Assembly: GCA_001800275.1 (NCBI GenBank)
Contig: MGVB01000117.1
Coordinates: 1-34,546, forward strand
DNA length: 34,546 nucleotides
Origin: Elusimicrobia bacterium RIFOXYA12_FULL_57_11
Lineage (GTDB): Bacteria > Elusimicrobiota > Elusimicrobia > Elusimicrobiales > UBA9959
Reading direction: 5' to 3'
Each line of letters starts with the position of its first letter. Within the stretch, counting starts at the first letter, position 1. Shown one piece after another: positions 31,558 to 34,546 of the stretch. A program made the position numbers and the translations under genes. A model generated the notes under the pieces. That model searched no databases. It saw only the letters and a list, made by a program, of their open reading frames with translations, and was not told the DNA's origin.

Positions 31558-32457
31558 ATGGCGAAAAAAAGAAGAACTCTAATTATTAAAATCGGGGCGG
31601 CCGGGGACGTACTGCGCACCACACCGCTGCTCCATAAACTTTCCGGAGACGCCGTCACTTGGGTAACGGGCCGGACCGCGCTCCCGTTGCTGGCCGGCAA
31701 CCCGCGCATAGCCCGGGCACTCACCCCCGGCGGATTCAGCCGGATAAACGGTGAAAAGTTCGACTGGGTCATAAATTTCGACGAGAGCGCGGCCGCGTGC
31801 CGCATAGCGTCTGCCGCCCGGGCGCCAAGGAAGACAGGCGCCCGGCTGGACCGCGGGAAACCCGTGTACTGCGAAAGCTCCGCGCCCTGGTTCGATATGA
31901 GTCTCATAAGCCGGCACGGGATCCCCGCCGCAGATAAACTTAAGTACCGGGCGAGAAAATCTTATCAGGATTACCTGTTCGAGGCGTGCGGTTTCAAATT
32001 CGCCGGAGAGGAATACTTCCTGCCCACCGCCCCGGCCGGGGCTCTTGCCCCTCTTGTGGCGGTGGAAAAACGGGCCGGGCCGAAGTGGCCCCTGAAACAC
32101 TGGCCGGGTTATTGCAACCTGACGGCCCTGTTCAGGAAGAACCATATAAATTTTTTCATTCTCCGGCAGCGGAAAAATCTGCGGGACTACATCTCGGACA
32201 TCGGCCGGTGCACTCTCCTGGTTTCAGGCGACACCCTGGCGATGCACCTCGCGCTGGCCCTGCGCAAGAGCGCTGTGGCTATTTTCAATTGCACCAGCCC
32301 ATGGGAAATATACGGTTACGGAAGGCTGAGTAAAGTCGTAAACCCCGGGCTGGCCGGCATGTTCTACTCGCGCCGCGCCTTTGACGGGAAAGGCACTCAT
32401 GTGGCGCCGCAAACGGTGCTGCGCGCGGTCCTTAAGGCCGCCGCCAGGACGCCTTAA
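31558..32457 (+). CDS. Glycosyltransferase family 9 (heptosyltransferase-like)
   Basis: A 299-residue protein with the GT9 pattern: LIIKIGAAGDVLRTTPLLHKL at the N-terminus, KWPLKHWPGYCNL in the middle and VSGDTLAMHLALALRKSAVAIF near the C-terminus. GT9 enzymes transfer heptose from ADP-heptose to lipopolysaccharide core. It is shorter than the usual 330-350 residues, the missing part lying between the KHWP block and SGDT, where the donor-binding loop (Gly-rich GGxxE) is normally found. ADP-heptose supply could come from the RfaE2-like protein encoded at 8449. No Shine-Dalgarno sequence is obvious. Confidence 0.82.
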   Translation: MAKKRRTLIIKIGAAGDVLRTTPLLHKLSGDAVTWVTGRTALPLLAGNPRIARALTPGGFSRINGEKFDWVINFDESAAACRIASAARAPRKTGARLDRGKPVYCESSAPWFDMSLISRHGIPAADKLKYRARKSYQDYLFEACGFKFAGEEYFLPTAPAGALAPLVAVEKRAGPKWPLKHWPGYCNLTALFRKNHINFFILRQRKNLRDYISDIGRCTLLVSGDTLAMHLALALRKSAVAIFNCTSPWEIYGYGRLSKVVNPGLAGMFYSRRAFDGKGTHVAPQTVLRAVLKAAARTP

Positions 32458-32510
32458 CGGCCAAGGGAAAGCCGTCCCCTGAAAATGCGCACACCAGCCA
32501 TCACGCGCGG

Positions 32511-32539
32511 ATAACATTAAGCGTTTAATGTGCTACAAT
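32511..32539 (+). promoter_or_regulatory. Extended -10 promoter of the small peptide gene
   Basis: ATAACA (32511-32516, four of six matches to TTGACA) and TACAAT (32534-32539) are spaced by 17 bp. A TG dinucleotide one base before the -10 (TGCTACAAT) gives an extended -10. Transcription would start near 32546, leaving a leader of about 40 nt. The peptide gene can therefore be expressed independently of the glycosyltransferase gene upstream. Confidence 0.5.
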
Positions 32540-32586
32540 AGGATGAAATTACAAGCAGCTCATTTTCAGATCCGGTGAGCAAAAAA

Positions 32587-32715
32587 ATGGCTCCTAATAA
32601 CGGAAAAAACAAGAAGGCACAGGCAAAAAACACAAAGAAGGCGTACTTAAAGCCTTCCCTGACAAAGCACGGTTCGCTGAAATCGCAAACCGCCTCTTTC
32701 CGGACTTTCTATTAA
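32587..32715 (+). CDS. Short RiPP-leader-like peptide
   Basis: A 42-residue, lysine-rich peptide. The N-terminal half is polar and basic (PNNGKNKKAQAKNTKKA). The second half reads YLKPSLTKHGSLKSQT, which fits the YxxPxLxxxGxxxxxT leader pattern bound by PqqD-like recognition domains in lasso-type RiPP systems. Only seven residues follow (ASFRTFY) and they lack the Gly1 and Asp/Glu8-9 needed for a lasso ring. GGTGAG lies 7 bases before the ATG; an in-frame GTG at 32575 would add four residues. No PqqD, cyclase or leader peptidase gene is in the window. It is flanked by glycosyltransferase genes. Function unknown. Confidence 0.6.
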   Translation: MAPNNGKNKKAQAKNTKKAYLKPSLTKHGSLKSQTASFRTFY

Positions 32716-32777
32716 GCGTTCACCCTGCCGGCCTTAAAAATATCCCGGCCCGCCGCGGCCTGGGTACGGGGATTTAA

Positions 32778-33872
32778 GTGGATATCACGCTGCTTCCTTC
32801 AACATTCTTTTCCGACCCCACCTACAATCGCATACTGTCCGGCCTCAGCAGAGAATTCGTCCGCGCCGGCCACCGCACCTCCATAGTGTCGCAACAAATA
32901 TCCGCAGGGCCGCAACTCCGCTTAAACCCGGGCCCCGCGCCGCTAATCCTTACGCGCGACTGCCTTGCCCTCGCCGAAAAAGAGCGCCGCTCGGCGCTGC
33001 TGCGCGCGCTGGCCGGGCAGCTACCCCCGGGCGCGGTCCTCAACTTCCACTTTTCCGGGTGGCTGCGCGCCTGGCACGCACCGGTGCTGCTGTCAAAGCG
33101 GCTCGCCCGGGCACGCCTGGTGGTAACCTTTCACGATTACCGCCACCCGGACCTTCCGCCATTGACGAGCGCCACACGCCGCGCACTGGGGAAGATCCTG
33201 GACAGGGCCGCCCGCATAACCGCGGTCTCCGGCTTCCTGGCGCGCATGATACGCGAAGATTTCCCCGTTGTGTCGGACAAGCTCAACATAGTCCCTGACG
33301 GGACCGATGCTCCCTCTCCCTCCGGCGCGGCGCCTTTTACGCGCCGCCGGGCATACATACTCACCGTAGGCCGCCCGGCGCCCTATAAAGGGCTCGACCT
33401 GCTGATCTTCGCTTTCGCGGCGGCGATTGAAAAAGGATGCGCCTGCGATCTGGTGGTCTGCGGAACCGGCCGCCGCGGGCCCCTTGCGGATCTGGCCAAA
33501 AAGCTCGGAATAGGCGGGCGGGTACACTTTAAAGGCCTGCTGCCTCCGGGCGAAATCACCGCACTTATGAAGGCCTGCCTTTTCTACGCCACTACTCCGC
33601 GCTGGGAATCCTTCGGCATGTCGGCGCTGGAAGCGATGGCGGCCGGCAAAGCGGTCCTGGCGGCCAAAACCGGCGGTCTGGCGGAATTCGCCAGGAACGG
33701 GCACAACGCGGTCCTGGTCCATCCCGAAAACTCACAAATGGTTTCTTCCGCTATCCTGCGCCTGTGCGCCGACAAGGGCTTTAGAAAAAAACTGGCCGGC
33801 GGCGGCGCGGCGACCGCTCTTGAATATCCCTGGAAAAAAATCGCCGGGCGGTATCTCAGCGCTTACCGCTGA
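32778..33872 (+). CDS. Glycosyltransferase family 4 (GT-B)
   Basis: A 364-residue GT-B enzyme. The N-terminal acceptor domain includes LVVTFHDYRHPDLPPL and ITAVSGFLARMIREDFP. The donor domain starts at ILTVGRPAPYKGLDLLIFAF and carries the retaining-GT EX7E motif region ESFGMSALEAMAAGKAVLAA (Glu and Glu eight apart). It transfers a nucleotide-activated sugar to a glycan or lipid at the cytoplasmic membrane; sugar and acceptor cannot be told. The start is GTG, supported by GGGG about 6 bases upstream and by absence of a suitable ATG. It overlaps the convergent beta-helix gene by 17 bp. Confidence 0.88.
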   Translation: MDITLLPSTFFSDPTYNRILSGLSREFVRAGHRTSIVSQQISAGPQLRLNPGPAPLILTRDCLALAEKERRSALLRALAGQLPPGAVLNFHFSGWLRAWHAPVLLSKRLARARLVVTFHDYRHPDLPPLTSATRRALGKILDRAARITAVSGFLARMIREDFPVVSDKLNIVPDGTDAPSPSGAAPFTRRRAYILTVGRPAPYKGLDLLIFAFAAAIEKGCACDLVVCGTGRRGPLADLAKKLGIGGRVHFKGLLPPGEITALMKACLFYATTPRWESFGMSALEAMAAGKAVLAAKTGGLAEFARNGHNAVLVHPENSQMVSSAILRLCADKGFRKKLAGGGAATALEYPWKKIAGRYLSAYR

Positions 33873-34546
33873 CACCGTCCGTCGCATGCGGCCAGGCGAG
33901 GTGGTCCGCGGCAAAGTTTTCGGAGAATTTATTGCCGGCCATTTTAACCTCGCAGGGGCCGTCCTCTTTGATACCGTGCCGGTTGGCCGCGAAGCTGTTG
34001 GAGTTAAGTTCAAGCTTGACACCTTCCCCGCACCAGATCCCATCCCACTCGCACCCATACACCGAGGTCATAGCCATACGCACCGTTGCGCCCCGGTCAC
34101 ATTTAAGCCCGGTCCTGTTGGCGGAGAATTCCGCCTTATCGATTACCACCGCGCCGGCGTGATCGGAAAAAACTCCGATATTGTTTTTCTTAAAGCCGGC
34201 GCCGGCAACCGAAACCGCTCCTCTGTCGGTGTAAATACCCGCAAAGGAATTGTTCTCAAAAACCCCGCCGCAAACGCTCAGCGAGGCATCTTCCTGTATC
34301 CAGACGCCCCTGTCGCAGCCGTTCACGGAACTGTCGGACAGGCGGAGACGGACCCCGCTGGTGGCCTCTATGCCAGTCTGCGCCGCGCGGACAGCCGAAC
34401 CCGAAATATCGGCGGCCGAACAGGAATGCAGCGCGAAGCCTGTTTGCGAGCGCAGGATCGCGACAGCGGCCGCGGTCAGTTTCCCGGCCACGCAAGTCAC
34501 CCCCGCGCCGGCGATGTCCGTCAGCGCACAGTCGCGGATGGCGGCC
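33856..34546 (-). CDS. Right-handed parallel beta-helix repeat protein (partial)
   Basis: The C-terminal 229 residues of a larger protein whose frame stays open to the window edge; the GTG at 34500 is an internal codon rather than a convincing start, because the beta-helix pattern continues upstream of it. Repeats of about 22-24 residues recur (for example SSVNGCDRGVWIQEDASL, GVFENNSFAGIYTDRGAV, AEFSANRTGLKCDRGATV), with stacked Asn, Gly and Cys positions typical of NosD/pectate-lyase-like helices. Such proteins are usually exported and bind or cleave polysaccharides. No catalytic residues can be assigned. Neighbouring glycosyltransferases suggest an envelope or exopolysaccharide setting. Confidence 0.8.
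   Translation of the reverse strand, partial: AAIRDCALTDIAGAGVTCVAGKLTAAAVAILRSQTGFALHSCSAADISGSAVRAAQTGIEATSGVRLRLSDSSVNGCDRGVWIQEDASLSVCGGVFENNSFAGIYTDRGAVSVAGAGFKKNNIGVFSDHAGAVVIDKAEFSANRTGLKCDRGATVRMAMTSVYGCEWDGIWCGEGVKLELNSNSFAANRHGIKEDGPCEVKMAGNKFSENFAADHLAWPHATDGVSGKR

Larger units (their letters stand above)
32458..32777. other. Gap between glycosyltransferase genes
   Basis: This 320-bp stretch would look empty with a 60-codon cutoff. It contains a promoter-like sequence (32511-32539), a 42-codon peptide gene (32587-32715) and about 60 bp of GC-rich spacer carrying the ribosome-binding site of the next gene. No T-tailed terminator was seen after the peptide gene. Confidence 0.6.

Noticed and set aside
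32587-32715. Lasso peptide precursor
   Set aside because: The leader motif fits, but the remaining seven residues lack the ring-forming Gly1 and Asp/Glu at 8 or 9, and no lasso cyclase or peptidase gene is present. Kept only as a RiPP-leader-like peptide.
1-34546. CRISPR arrays, tRNA or rRNA genes, transposons, integrases
   Set aside because: None was seen: no regularly spaced direct repeats, no tRNA-like cloverleaf with CCA-type end, no rRNA signature and no mobile-element protein in any frame.

Overview
This 34.5-kb window is a densely coded, GC-rich bacterial chromosome segment with mostly housekeeping and envelope genes and short intergenic gaps. Four genes and one partial gene lie on the minus strand; everything else is on the plus strand. 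No rRNA, tRNA, CRISPR array, transposase or integrase was recognised. The diderm-type content (LpoB- and LPP20-type lipoproteins, heptose-type nucleotidyltransferase, GT9 heptosyltransferase-like enzyme) fits a Gram-negative-type uncultured lineage. Elusimicrobiota is my best guess, from gene style and the odd mix of high GC with many ATA isoleucine codons. That assignment is inference only.

Layout. 1-888: low-molecular-weight phosphatase gene flanked by two palindromic intergenic elements. 889-5023: glyA, a minus-strand TPR-tetrapyrrole methylase fusion with a more AT-rich surround, then mtnP and cdd (one-carbon, methionine and nucleoside salvage). 5063-11317: accB, a zinc-ribbon/TPR membrane protein, accC, an RfaE2-like adenylyltransferase, a serine-palmitoyltransferase-like enzyme and a GNAT protein, which together read as a lipid/envelope precursor block. 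11363-16005: signalling genes (HD-GYP, receiver, class III cyclase, PilZ) with a lone NTP_transf_5 gene. 16117-19894: uraA-like and glpT-like transporters, arfB, and a second lone receiver. 20033-25073: a lipoprotein operon (LPP20, LpoB, COG3014, LPP20) running by overlap into a ClpP-class NfeD protease. 25525-31519: clpC, a penicillin-binding serine hydrolase with a TTG start, a U32 peptidase-family protein and a YaeQ-like protein. 31558-34546: GT9-like and GT4 glycosyltransferases around a tiny peptide gene, then a partial parallel beta-helix gene.

Two observations stand out. First, a family of about 126-138 bp foldback elements sits between genes (25077-25214, 25226-25362, the left edge of the window, and possibly 705-830). 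They share conserved loops and core motifs, while the stems and long terminal arms differ from copy to copy yet stay self-complementary. Second, an unannotated 42-residue peptide gene at 32587-32715, with its own promoter, carries the YxxPxLxxxGxxxxxT pattern of RiPP leader peptides but has almost no core after it. The TPR-tetrapyrrole methylase fusion, the serine-palmitoyltransferase/GNAT pair and a biotin carrier protein lacking the usual MKM signature are further candidates for follow-up.
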